Below, piece by piece: positions 31,901 to 40,341 of a stretch of 64,000 bases of DNA. How positions within the stretch are numbered: position 1 is the stretch's first letter; each line of letters begins with the position of its first letter. Position numbers and translations under genes: made by a program. The stretch comes from DASRDR01 sp963812945 [NCBI: uncultured Candidatus Rokubacteria bacterium] (lineage in GTDB: Bacteria; Methylomirabilota; Methylomirabilia; Rokubacteriales): contig CAWEXD010000008.1 of assembly GCA_963812945.1 (NCBI GenBank), positions 3,224,001-3,288,000 on the forward strand. Direction: 5' to 3'. The notes under the pieces were generated by a model. That model was not told the DNA's origin, did no database searches, and saw nothing but the letters and a program-made list of their open reading frames with translations.

Positions 31901-33750
31901 TGAGCCGCACCGAAGCCCGTCCGGGGCAGCCCCTCACGGTGACCTTCACGGTTCGGAACGCCGGAGCGGTGACGGTCCCTGCGTCCACGGCCGGCGTCTA
32001 CCTGTCTGGGGGACCAGATTCCAGCCTGCCGGAGGCCACCCCCCTGGGAGCGCTCGCCGTCCCATCGCTCGCGGCCGGTGCCTCGACCAGGCTCACCCTG
32101 GCCACGTCCCTGCCGGCGGCCGAGCCCGGCGCCGCCTACGTCATCGTGGCGGCGGACGCAGGCGCGGCGATCGCGGAGTCCATTGAAGCGAACAACCGGG
32201 TGAGTGTCGGTCTCCAGCTGCTCGACAACCAGTCCGACCTCACCGTATGGGTGGTCGACAGCCTCACCCGTGTCCAGCCCACCGACGCCCCTGGATCCGC
32301 CGTCGGGGCATGGATCAAGGCCGCGCGCAACGAGTCCGAGGCCTTCCAGATCGTCATCCGCGCCCCGAATGGCCAGGCCCTGTCCAACGTCAACGTTGTC
32401 GCCTCCTCCCTTGTCGGCCCCGGCGGCGCCCTCGCCGGTCCCGTCCGGCTCTACCGCGAGCACTACGTCCGGGTCACGTCTTCCACGGGCGGTTCGCCGT
32501 ATCCCCCGGGCTGGTGGCCCGACGCCCTGATTCCGTTCGTGCATCCCGAGACCGGCCAGCCGCTCGGCGCCCGTTTCCAGGCCGCGCCCTTCACCGTCAA
32601 CGCCGGGCAGAACCAGCCCGTCTGGGTCGAGGTCCAGGTCTCCCGAACCGCCCCCGCGGGCACGTACGAGGGCCACCTCACCGTCACCGCCAGCGGCCAT
32701 GCGCCGTTCGAGGTCCCCGTCACCTTGACCGTCTGGAATTTCACCCTCCCGACCCGGCCCTCCCTCCAGACCTGGTTCGGAGGCCTGGATGTGGGAGATC
32801 CCGTCGTCGCTCAGCGCTACCTGGACGAGCTCCTCCGTCACGGAATGTCCCCGCTGCCGCCGGGCAACACAACGCCCCGCGTCCGCTCCGACGGCTCCAT
32901 AGACACGTCCACCTCCGACGCTGGCCTGGCCGCGTTCCTCGAGCGCGCCTCGACCTGGACCATCCCCTGGTGGCCGGGCGGCTATCCCTTCGGCGACATG
33001 TTCGGCGCCAACCGGGGCCGCACCCAGCGCTATCTCTACGAGATGCAGGAATATCTCCGGTCGCGCGGCTGGCTCGGCCGCGCCGTCCTCTTTCTCTACG
33101 ACGAGCCCGACAATCCGGACAAGATGTACTGGGCCGTCGAGTACGCCCGGCTCGTGAAAAGCGCCGCCCCGGATCTCCGCATCATGGTCACCACGCCCAT
33201 CCGCAGCGAGTTCTACAACCTCGTCAATCTCTGGGTTCCCCTCTTCCGCGAGCAGAGCCAGCAACTGACCCAGGAGCGGCAGGCGCGAGGCGAGGAGGTC
33301 TGGAGCTACACGGCGGTCACGGTGAACCCCGCGTATCCGACCTGGCAGCTCGACCACCCCCTCTTCCACTACCGGCTGCCTACCTGGATCAACTGGTCCA
33401 CCGGGCTAACGGGGCTTCTCTACTGGGCCACGAACTACTGGCAAGAAAGCGTCGATCCGTGGACGGATCCGACGACCTACGGTACCCAGAACGGCGAGGG
33501 CGCCCTCGTCTATCCGGGCGGCGCCATCGGCTACAGCGGCCCCGTCGCGAGCCTCCGGCTCAAGGCCATCCGGGACGCCGTCGAGGACTACGAGTATCTC
33601 AAGATCCTCACGGCGCTCGGCGATCGGGCGTCGGCCACCACTATCGCCGCCGGCGTGGGCCGAACCTTCACGGACTGGACCCGGGACCCGGGCGCCATCC
33701 TCGACGCGCGCGAGCGGCTCGGCGACCGTATCCACCAGCTCGCGCGCTGA
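28921..33750 (+). CDS. Giant secreted CARDB-repeat protein with DUF4091/GH123-like catalytic domain
   Basis: A 1609-residue exported protein. Residues 1-37 form a signal peptide (hydrophobic TLLLAVLLFALWPI, then TALAQ). About nine CARDB-type Ig-like repeats follow to about residue 1100; four of them (residues 271-734) are near-identical 116-residue units. From about 1105 to the end is a DUF4091-type module resembling glycoside hydrolase family 123, in which an adjacent Asp-Glu pair does catalysis; here LFLYDEPD gives Asp1394-Glu1395. A role in cutting or binding amino-sugar polysaccharide at the surface is inferred. ATG 28921 follows GGAGGG; a GTG at 28882 lacks a ribosome site. Expression should respond to c-di-GMP through the upstream riboswitch. 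Confidence 0.8.
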   Translation: MSAQLLPFCRRSSARTPTLLLAVLLFALWPIRTALAQPPDVVVSSLTLTPGAARVGDPVTATVTVRNQGSGVAGSSLVGLYLGTSSGAPLTSAVPLGSLAVADLAPGAAQQLSVSFTVPSVAPGSFSVIAAADQAGALAENNETNNRRAATLQVTHTDLTVSGLTLAPWHARAGDTVTASVTVHNAGLVPANASTVRLYFEPGSGASSSTLVTMPVASLAARESRTLSLSFTVPAVPHGRWYYVWAQTDADAALPETNEGNNRRGAWLYVTIPDLTLTTLSVRPAPTRAGDPVNAVVVVRNSSQVPASASTLRVYFEPGAGAPARVLGSLPVGPLAPGQSQELSLPFTVPDLPHGRWYYVWAQTDADTTLLETNEGNNRRGTWLYVTIPDLTLTALSVRPAPTRAGDPVNAVVVVRNSSQVPASASTLRVYFEPGAGASTRVLGSLPVGPLAPGQSQELSLPFTVPDLPHGRWYYVWAQTDADTTLLETNEGNNRRGAWLYVTIPDLTLTTLSVRPAPTRAGDPVNAVVVVRNSSQVPASASTLRVYFEPGAGASTRVLGSLPVGPLAPGQSQELSLPFTVPDLPHGRWYYVWAQTDADTTLLETNEGNNRRGTWLYVTIPDLTLTALSVRPAPTRAGDPVNAVVVVRNSSQVPASASTLRVYFEPGAGAPARVLGSLRVGSLAPGQSQELSLPFTVPDLPHGRWYYVWAQTDPDASLPETNESNNRRGAWLQVTVPDLTLTSLSVAPTPTRAGDPVTVTLRIRNHGSVPADGSRTSLYVTTSSSSPLTGVAPVATVDVPILAPGKETQLVQAVNLPPLAAGYYHLVAVADSGAAVVEGNETNNRRTAGFEVAVPVITVDTLSVTPSLVSPGQAATASVRIVNRGRAWSRPTTADVFLATSELAELHEGVHVQTLAVNGLGPGASASFLVPVLVPVVDPGAHYVITQVDASTAVGGWTTMLVSTASGTSSPSRPRRSVKLRVSQPDLVAEALAVSRTEARPGQPLTVTFTVRNAGAVTVPASTAGVYLSGGPDSSLPEATPLGALAVPSLAAGASTRLTLATSLPAAEPGAAYVIVAADAGAAIAESIEANNRVSVGLQLLDNQSDLTVWVVDSLTRVQPTDAPGSAVGAWIKAARNESEAFQIVIRAPNGQALSNVNVVASSLVGPGGALAGPVRLYREHYVRVTSSTGGSPYPPGWWPDALIPFVHPETGQPLGARFQAAPFTVNAGQNQPVWVEVQVSRTAPAGTYEGHLTVTASGHAPFEVPVTLTVWNFTLPTRPSLQTWFGGLDVGDPVVAQRYLDELLRHGMSPLPPGNTTPRVRSDGSIDTSTSDAGLAAFLERASTWTIPWWPGGYPFGDMFGANRGRTQRYLYEMQEYLRSRGWLGRAVLFLYDEPDNPDKMYWAVEYARLVKSAAPDLRIMVTTPIRSEFYNLVNLWVPLFREQSQQLTQERQARGEEVWSYTAVTVNPAYPTWQLDHPLFHYRLPTWINWSTGLTGLLYWATNYWQESVDPWTDPTTYGTQNGEGALVYPGGAIGYSGPVASLRLKAIRDAVEDYEYLKILTALGDRASATTIAAGVGRTFTDWTRDPGAILDARERLGDRIHQLAR
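29733..31124 (+). repeat. Four tandem 348-bp near-identical CARDB units
   Basis: Units start at 29733, 30081, 30429 and 30777, each exactly 348 bases (116 codons). Small differences alternate: units 1 and 3 read TTLSV and end GTW, units 2 and 4 read TALSV, suggesting duplication of a two-unit block. More divergent repeats flank them on both sides. The near identity means recent expansion or homogenisation and is a risk point for assembly collapse. Confidence 0.9.
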
Positions 33751-34522
33751 GCCCTCGAGGATCGCGCCTACCAGCGGCCGGCATCGACCGGCACGAGTGC
33801 CGCCTGTGAGTCCGAAGCCGTACCGGTAGCTTCCGGCGCGTCGCCCGAAGCGGGATCGCCGGACCGGCGCCGGCTGCGCGCGAAGATCTACCCTTGCTCC
33901 GCCGCGTTTCCCGAGGGCTGGCTAGGTCGAACCTGGCTGCTGTCGTAAGATACGAGACGAGAGTCATGCTGTTTCCCGACACCCCCGCCGAGCGACTCCC
34001 TGACCCGGACGCCGCGCCGTTGAGGTCCCGCATCGCGCCCCCTCCCTCGACCCGGCGCACGTCGCACATGGCGGACCGAGCCGCGCAGGCCTGGCCGCCG
34101 GCGCATCGGAGAGGAAAATGACACCGCGAGCTTCGAAGCGGTGGAGACAACCAGCCTCGCCCGCATCGTCGAGCGCGACACCCCGGGCGGCATAGACCTG
34201 CTCAAGATCGATTGCTAGGGCGCCGAGTCCGCACTCGCCCACGTGCGCGAGGTTCGCATGGAGTACCACGATGGCCGGGAGCGCGAGCTGGTGGAGCTCT
34301 TCCGGCGATGCGGCTTCGATATCACCCTGTGACGCGCGGACAGCGCATCCTTCGGTCAGCTGTGGGTGCGCAGACCACGCCCCGGCGAACGTGCATGACG
34401 CTCTCGTTGCGCAGCCGGGCTACTATCGAAACCGCACGGGACATGGGCCGTGACAGTGGAGGACTCGCAACCCCTCCGCTGGGGCGCCCACGACGGGTGG
34501 CTCGCCCAAGGATGGCTTCCGC
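33751..34522. other. Long gap between the two GH123-like genes, holding a broken gene
   Basis: Apart from the FkbM remnant (described separately) no intact gene is visible. I see no second riboswitch: the GGCAAACC and GACGCAAAGCC elements are not repeated here, so the downstream paralog is not under the same control. Confidence 0.55.
34111..34332 (+). pseudogene. FkbM-family methyltransferase remnant
   Basis: The plus-strand frame reads ENDTASFEAVETTSLARIV, then GGIDLLKIDC followed by an in-frame TAG at 34216-34218 where FkbM proteins have the Glu of the LLKIDCEGAE motif. It continues in the same frame as GAESALAHVREVRMEYHDG and ends ELFRRCGFDITL with a stop at 34330-34332. Both sides of the stop match the C-terminal half of FkbM O-methyltransferases, but the SAM-binding N-terminal half cannot be found. 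A nonsense mutation plus 5' loss makes this a pseudogene. Confidence 0.75.
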
Positions 34523-36202
34523 ATGGATCGATCGGGCGCTGAAGACGCCACGCTGTCGCGAGCAGCAGGCGCGACCACCCCGCGGCCTGGGCGACGTTCC
34601 TGGCATCGTGTAGTCGTCCCCCTCATCGTCGGCCTGTTCTTCGTCGCGTTTCACACAACCGATCGCCACCTCGCCACGCCGGAGGGCCCGTCAGCACTCG
34701 TCGTATGGGTGGTTGACAGCCTCACCCGCGTCCAGCCCACCGACAGCCCGGGACCCGATGTGGCGGCCCGGATCAAAGCCGCCCGCAACGAGTACGAGGC
34801 CTTCCAGATCGTGATCCGCGCCACGAATGGCCAGGCCCTGTCCAACGTCAGCGTCGCCGCGTCCCCGCTCATCGGCCCGGGGGGCGCCAGTGCGGGGCCC
34901 GTCCGGCTGTATCGGGAGCACTACATCCACGTCACGTCGCCGAGCCCGCAGTCGCCGTACGCGCCCGGCTGGTGGCCCGACCCCTTGATCCCGTTCGTTC
35001 ATCCCACCACCGGGCAACCGCTCGGGGGACGGTTCCCGAGCGCCCCGTTTCCCGTCAGCAGCGGCCAGAACCAGCCGATCTGGGTCGAGGTTCACGTGGC
35101 GCCAAACGCTCCCGCCGGGACCTACGAGGGCGCGCTCACCGTAACCGCCGACGGTCACGCGTCGGTCAGAGTCCCCGTGACCCTGACGGTCTGGAACATC
35201 ACGCTGCCGACACGCCCGTCCCTCCAGACCTGGTTCGGCGGCCTCGATACGCAGGATCACTTCGAGGAGTATCTCGACGAGCTGCTCAGGCACGGCGTAT
35301 CGGTCCTGCCTCCAAGCCGCACGCTTCCGGAGATTCGCCAAGACGGCTCCATCGACACCAGCGGCTCGGATGCGGCGCTGGCCGAGTTCCTCGAACGGGC
35401 CACCACGTGGACCATCCCGTGGTGGCCCGGAGGACACCCTTTCCCCGACGCCCTCGGCGCCAATCGGGTGCGGACTCAGCGCTACCTCCGCGAGATGCAG
35501 GATTACCTGCGGTCGCGTGGCTGGCTCCGCCGCGCCGTCCTCTTCCTCTACGATGAGCCGGACACCTCGGACAAGATGCGCGAAGCCGTCGCGTATGCCC
35601 GGGTCGCTCGGGAGGCGGCGCCGGACCTGCGGATCCTCGTGACCACACCGATCCGGAGCGAGTTCTACAACCTCGTGAATCTCTGGGTCCCCCCGTTTCG
35701 CGCCCAGAACCCGCGGCTCACCCGGAACCGCCAGGGACGAGGCGAAGAGGTGTGGAGCTACACGGCGCTCGCCCTCTGCCGAGCCTGCCCAACGTGGTTG
35801 CTCGACTATCCGCTCTTCCACCATCGCCTCCCCGCCTGGATCAACTGGTCCACGGGGCTCACCGGGCTGCTGTACTGGGCCACCAACCACTGGCGCGAAA
35901 GCACCGACCCGTGGACGAATCCGACGACCTACGGCCCCCACAACGGCGAGGGCGCTCTCGTGTATCCGGGCGAGGTCGTCGGCTACCCTGGCCCGGTAAC
36001 CAGCCTGCGATTGAAGGCGATCCGGGACGCCATCGAAGACTACGAGTACCTCACGATGCTCGCATCCCTCGGGGATCGGGCTTCTGCCGCCGACATCGCA
36101 TCGAGCGTCGGCCGGAGCTTCACGAGCTGGACCAGTGATCCGCGCGCACTCCTGGACGCGCGTGACCGGCTCGGCGATCGGCTTCACCGACTTGCGCGGT
36201 GA
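34523..36202 (+). CDS. DUF4091/GH123-like secreted or membrane-anchored protein, repeat-free paralog
   Basis: A 559-residue paralog of the C-terminal 505 residues of the giant CARDB protein (both contain VVWVVDSLTRVQPTD or a close variant, PSLQTWFGGLD, and YDYEYL-like ends). Residues about 28-46 (VVVPLIVGLFFVAFHTT) form an uncleaved signal anchor or signal peptide. The candidate catalytic pair is Asp344-Glu345 in LFLYDEPD. It lacks CARDB repeats, so it may work at the membrane while the larger protein reaches outward. The ATG at 34523 has only AAGG as a weak ribosome site. The enzymatic role is inferred from family, not shown. Confidence 0.75.
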   Translation: MDRSGAEDATLSRAAGATTPRPGRRSWHRVVVPLIVGLFFVAFHTTDRHLATPEGPSALVVWVVDSLTRVQPTDSPGPDVAARIKAARNEYEAFQIVIRATNGQALSNVSVAASPLIGPGGASAGPVRLYREHYIHVTSPSPQSPYAPGWWPDPLIPFVHPTTGQPLGGRFPSAPFPVSSGQNQPIWVEVHVAPNAPAGTYEGALTVTADGHASVRVPVTLTVWNITLPTRPSLQTWFGGLDTQDHFEEYLDELLRHGVSVLPPSRTLPEIRQDGSIDTSGSDAALAEFLERATTWTIPWWPGGHPFPDALGANRVRTQRYLREMQDYLRSRGWLRRAVLFLYDEPDTSDKMREAVAYARVAREAAPDLRILVTTPIRSEFYNLVNLWVPPFRAQNPRLTRNRQGRGEEVWSYTALALCRACPTWLLDYPLFHHRLPAWINWSTGLTGLLYWATNHWRESTDPWTNPTTYGPHNGEGALVYPGEVVGYPGPVTSLRLKAIRDAIEDYEYLTMLASLGDRASAADIASSVGRSFTSWTSDPRALLDARDRLGDRLHRLAR

Positions 36203-36275
36203 GCGCAAGCGTCGCTTGAGGCGGCTTTGCGCGACTCGAGCGGCCGCGGGCGCCGTGCCGACCGAAGTCTGGTCG

Positions 36276-38024
36276 CTACGACCCGCGCCTGATTGACACG
36301 GGTTCCGACTCAGCGCGCCTCTGGTGTCGCTCGAAGATCTTGACACTGCGGTCGTCCGCCTCGAACACCACTCGCAGACCCTCTCGCTCGGCAAGCGCCG
36401 CATCGGTCCACAGGCGCCACAACTCAGGTTTGCCGGGGCCGTAGTAGCGGTCCACCACGAGGTACGCAGGCGCGCGGGTGTCCATGCCATCGACGATGTC
36501 GCGGACCGACATCGTCGACAGCACCTTCCTCTGGTGCCCCCGAGGTGCCGCCTTGCCGCTGGCGTAGAAGAGCACGACGTCGCCCTTGCCCGGGGCCCAG
36601 ACCGTGATCTCCTCGATGCGAGCGCCGGAGCGGGCAAGCCAGAGCCCCGCCGCTCGAAGGCCACGGTGCCCGTGCGCGCGTGCCCATTCGGCCGGCAGGG
36701 ACGGCCACGGAGAGGGCAGCGGCAGCAGCACGGCACTCATCGCCACCAAGACACCGGCGGTGAGAGGCACCGCCGCCGCGGCTCGCGACAAGGGTCGGTC
36801 CCGCTCGCACTCGTTCAGCCACGCGCCGACTACGACGGCGATGGCGCTCAGCGCCAGGACCGCGTACGGCAACAGGAAACGATCCAAGATGAAGAACAGG
36901 AGGTACACCGGCAGCGGGCTCATGAAGACGACGAACGTCACGCTGAACGGCACACCCCATGCCCGAGCCGCGACCATGCAGGCGCGCGCGCCGCCCAGCC
37001 GCCGAACCGAGAAACCGCCAATCAGCACCAGAAGCAGTAGCCCGTGGAGCGTGATCTTGACCAGTTGCCCAACTTCCATCAAGAGGTTTCGCCACACCCG
37101 CAGAATCATCCTCGAGCCCTGGCTGCCGATGTAGACGAACAAGCCGGTCCGTTCCAGGTTCGCGCTCTCAGCCAGCTTCTGTTCCAGCGCGTCCTCGCCA
37201 TCGACAACGCTCTCGCCGACGACGAGGTTGACGCCGAGCTTCGTGGACAAGGTCCAGTGCCCCGTCTCGCGATGAAGAAACCAGGCGTAGGGGAACACCA
37301 CGATCACGGTCATGAGCGCAGCCAGACACACGCGGGACAATGGCTGCGCCCGTCCCCGGAGCGCATCCGGGTCGAGCTCCCGGGCCCGACGCCACACCCG
37401 GACAGCAAGAGAGCCCAGGGCCAGCACCGCGACCAGCGCCCCCTCCGGACGGATCAGACAGTTGAACCCGAGCCCGACGCCGAGCAGCACGTGTCCGGGA
37501 AGAGATGCCTCGCCAAGCCAGGCCGCCAGGTACAGACGCGCAGTCAGCACCAGGAACAGCGCGAAGGCGAGGTCGGAGTAGTTCACGTGCGCATACTTGA
37601 CCATCGTGGGCCAGCACGTGACCAGGAAGGCTCCGACCCACCCAGCTCGGTCGCCGGCAATCCGGGCTACGATGCTGAACACGATCGGGATCGTCAGGAC
37701 TGCCGAGATCGCGGACACCAGCATGCCCGACAGCTCGATATCCCGGACGACCAGAAACACGACGTACGCGAGCACCCCAAACCCCGGCGGCATGAGGAGC
37801 TGCGTTTCGCCCATGTAGCTGTACCCGTTCCCGGCCAGCAGGTTGTGCACCGGGATGAGATACAGGAGCGAGTCGCTCCCGATGTTCGGCTCGGTCCAGA
37901 CGCGCAGACCGGCGCTGACCGCCGCCAATACGGCCAGGCCGCCAACACCCCACCGCCATCCCCGAGACCCGCGGTGCCTCGGGTCGACGCGCGCCGGCCG
38001 CTCCTCCCGGCTCCCGCGACTCAC
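36276..38024 (-). CDS. GT-C type glycosyltransferase (GT39/ArnT-like), multi-pass membrane protein
   Basis: A 582-residue membrane protein with about ten hydrophobic segments in the first 430 residues and a soluble C-terminal part. The first extracytoplasmic loop contains TEPNIGSDSLLYLIPVHNLL, where GT-C enzymes using lipid-phosphate sugars keep an acidic pair. This points to transfer of a sugar from a polyprenyl-phosphate donor on the outer face of the inner membrane. The start is a GTG at 38024. It is the most distal gene of the polysaccharide locus on this strand. Confidence 0.7.
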   Translation of the reverse strand: MSRGSREERPARVDPRHRGSRGWRWGVGGLAVLAAVSAGLRVWTEPNIGSDSLLYLIPVHNLLAGNGYSYMGETQLLMPPGFGVLAYVVFLVVRDIELSGMLVSAISAVLTIPIVFSIVARIAGDRAGWVGAFLVTCWPTMVKYAHVNYSDLAFALFLVLTARLYLAAWLGEASLPGHVLLGVGLGFNCLIRPEGALVAVLALGSLAVRVWRRARELDPDALRGRAQPLSRVCLAALMTVIVVFPYAWFLHRETGHWTLSTKLGVNLVVGESVVDGEDALEQKLAESANLERTGLFVYIGSQGSRMILRVWRNLLMEVGQLVKITLHGLLLLVLIGGFSVRRLGGARACMVAARAWGVPFSVTFVVFMSPLPVYLLFFILDRFLLPYAVLALSAIAVVVGAWLNECERDRPLSRAAAAVPLTAGVLVAMSAVLLPLPSPWPSLPAEWARAHGHRGLRAAGLWLARSGARIEEITVWAPGKGDVVLFYASGKAAPRGHQRKVLSTMSVRDIVDGMDTRAPAYLVVDRYYGPGKPELWRLWTDAALAEREGLRVVFEADDRSVKIFERHQRRAESEPVSIRRGS

Positions 38025-38117
38025 GTCCGTCTCAGCGAGTGAGTGAGCGGCAGTGGTCGGGCGGCGGGGCCGGCACGATCACGACGGCTGGCCCGGCGGT
38101 GCCACCACGGCCGATGG

Positions 38118-39470
38118 CTAGAGCTCGGCGCTCGGCGCCGCACCCTGCTGCCGGCGCAGGGCCCACAGCTTCTGCAGCACGATCTTTCCGAGGAACGACA
38201 CCGTCTTGTAGTCGACCAATATGGACGGCGACAGCTTCACACCCGCATTGTTCAGCGCGTCGACACCGAAGGTCCCGACCAGCTGCTTCACCCCCCCCGC
38301 GTCGGCGGCAAAGCGACCATTCACGGTCAACGTATCGATGCCCCACGCGTGCTTGAACACGACATTCAGGCTGTCCGACCCCATGCTCAGCTTGTAGTCC
38401 GACCGCCGCGTGGCAATCTCTTCGAGGCCCCGGTCGAAGGAAAAGCGCACCAGCAGGTCCAGATCCCACAAGAATATCTCGATCGGGCGGAGCAACCCGA
38501 GGATGGGCACCCGACGGATCAACGCTACGGTCCGGCGATCGTTCTCGGCCGCGATGCGCGCGATATATCCCTCCGCAGACCGCTTCAACTCCTCGATCCC
38601 AACTCGCGGCGCTTTGCGCAATGGCCGCGTCGGGATGCTCTCATAGTCACTCCGATACCGATCGTTTGCGGCTCCATTGTCGTGCGCCGCGCCAATCGCC
38701 CATCTGTCACCCGGATACAGGAGTATGGGTTGCGATGCCGTCCGCTGGATGGCCTGGACCGCGGTACTCGGGTGGTTCGCCGCGTCGTTGGTGAACGAGT
38801 TCTCCTCATGAGAGAAATAGCTGAAGCTCGCGAACGGCACCGTGAATCGTGGCTCCAGCACCTCGATTTGATCTCGCATGATCTCGAGCTTGCGCTGGGC
38901 GTCCACCACCCGCAGCCGGGTGTCCTCACGATTTCCCCGCCAGGCGGCGTAGTTGAACTGCGTGAACAGGACGTCGACCCTGCCAACCTCTCGCTTCAGT
39001 CGCCTCAGCGAGGCTGTACCGCGCACGACCACGTCGTTCAGGTTCAGGACGGTGAACCGTGGAGACCGAATCAGGAGCCACGAATCGTACAGCGGGACCG
39101 CCCGACACTGAAGCGTAACACCCTGGCCCAGGTCAAGCGTCTCACCGGCTTTCAGCTCCCTGGTTGTGAAACCCAGCTTTTGACAGAAGCGCACGACCTT
39201 CTTGTCCGGCGTCTCCTTGTACAGTACCCGGATGCGCTGCCGCACGGGCTCGGGAATTCCTGACAGCACGGGCGGACTGAAGTGATCAGGATGCTCGTGC
39301 GAGAACCAGATATAGTCGATACCTTCGAAGTCCGAAGTTCGGAACCTGGTGTCCGAAACCAGGTCCCAGCCATTGTTGAATGCGCTTCCATGCAGCCACG
39401 GATCACACATGATCTGAAGCCCGCCGGCTTCACACACGAAGCTCGCATGGTTTACGAAGCGGATCTCCAT
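38118..39470 (-). CDS. MBL-fold metallohydrolase in the polysaccharide locus
   Basis: A 450-residue protein. The N-terminal 230 residues are a metallo-beta-lactamase fold of the UlaG/NAPE-PLD-like kind with the metal motif SHEHPDHF near residue 58 and an early Asp (MCDPWLHGS) near residue 23. The C-terminal 200 residues have no domain I recognise. The ATG at 39470 (AGGGGC upstream) is preferred to a TTG one codon earlier. In glycan clusters such enzymes are often found but rarely characterised, so a hydrolytic or lactonase-like step on a sugar derivative is a guess only. Confidence 0.75.
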   Translation of the reverse strand: MEIRFVNHASFVCEAGGLQIMCDPWLHGSAFNNGWDLVSDTRFRTSDFEGIDYIWFSHEHPDHFSPPVLSGIPEPVRQRIRVLYKETPDKKVVRFCQKLGFTTRELKAGETLDLGQGVTLQCRAVPLYDSWLLIRSPRFTVLNLNDVVVRGTASLRRLKREVGRVDVLFTQFNYAAWRGNREDTRLRVVDAQRKLEIMRDQIEVLEPRFTVPFASFSYFSHEENSFTNDAANHPSTAVQAIQRTASQPILLYPGDRWAIGAAHDNGAANDRYRSDYESIPTRPLRKAPRVGIEELKRSAEGYIARIAAENDRRTVALIRRVPILGLLRPIEIFLWDLDLLVRFSFDRGLEEIATRRSDYKLSMGSDSLNVVFKHAWGIDTLTVNGRFAADAGGVKQLVGTFGVDALNNAGVKLSPSILVDYKTVSFLGKIVLQKLWALRRQQGAAPSAEL

Positions 39471-39579
39471 CAAAGCCCCTGATCCACGTCCCGGCGACCC
39501 CGCGCCATTGAACCGATCACCCTGTCCTCGAGTATCCCGCCGGTTCGCCGGTACCGGTCACCTCTCCGTTGCCGGCGGC

Positions 39580-40323
39580 TCACTTCCAGCAGACCCAGAA
39601 GAACCCGCTGGTATAGCTGGCGTCGCGCTCGCTGCGCTTCGGCGCGCGCCTGAGGTCGACCGCGATCAAGGCTCGAGTGAAGGTCTTGAGCCCCTGTCGG
39701 ATCGGCGCGTGCCATCGCCTCGGCATCGCCTCGTTGACGGTCTCCTCCAGAAACATCCCTAGCACCCCCCAGAACCCACCCATCGGCCAGATTGCCACTC
39801 GCGCAAAGGATTCGCACATCGCCTCGATCTTCGACGGAGCAAATCGAGAATAGTCGTCCGGATCGAGATGTACCGGATAGAGAAACGGAGTCGACGCGAT
39901 CAGCGCGCCGCCTGGTCTCAGGACTCTTCCGAACTCACGAACTGCGTTCTCGGGTTGCCGCACGTGCTCCAGCACCTCACAGCACACGATGCAATCGACC
40001 GACTCGGACCGCAGCGGCAGCTCGCTAGCGTCAGCAATGACATCGGGATCCATCTCGGGCGCGAGATTGACGTACCGCCACGTGAGAGCGCTATGTACTG
40101 GGGGTCGAAACGCACCTCGCGTGCGCTCGCGCTGTCCTCCAACATCGAGAACATCCCCTCGCATCAGGATCGAGCTGGCCTCCAGATACTGGTCAAGGAG
40201 GTAGCGGCGGTAGGTGAGAAAGCCGCGCGCGAACAGGTCCCTGTAGCGCACGGCTGGTGGAATCGGAGAGAACTCGCGATCACCGACGACCGCAGGATGG
40301 GGCGCGGAGTGCGAACCTATCAT
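39580..40323 (-). CDS. Class I SAM-dependent methyltransferase
   Basis: A 247-residue methyltransferase. The SAM-binding motif is DVLDVGGQRERTRG near residue 58, the acidic strand end is in DVIADASELPL, and the post-motif is VDCIVCCEVLEHVRQPE followed by FGRVLRPGGALIASTPF, all typical of Methyltransf_11. It probably methylates a sugar or the reducing end of the glycan. The stop of the upstream membrane-protein gene is 18 bases away, so they are likely co-transcribed. Confidence 0.85.
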   Translation of the reverse strand: MIGSHSAPHPAVVGDREFSPIPPAVRYRDLFARGFLTYRRYLLDQYLEASSILMRGDVLDVGGQRERTRGAFRPPVHSALTWRYVNLAPEMDPDVIADASELPLRSESVDCIVCCEVLEHVRQPENAVREFGRVLRPGGALIASTPFLYPVHLDPDDYSRFAPSKIEAMCESFARVAIWPMGGFWGVLGMFLEETVNEAMPRRWHAPIRQGLKTFTRALIAVDLRRAPKRSERDASYTSGFFWVCWK

Positions 40324-40341
40324 CGTTCTCGTCGCGACATC

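Noticed and set aside
33751-34522. A second riboswitch before the repeat-free GH123-like gene
   Set aside because: The conserved GGCAAACC and GACGCAAAGCC elements are absent from this gap.
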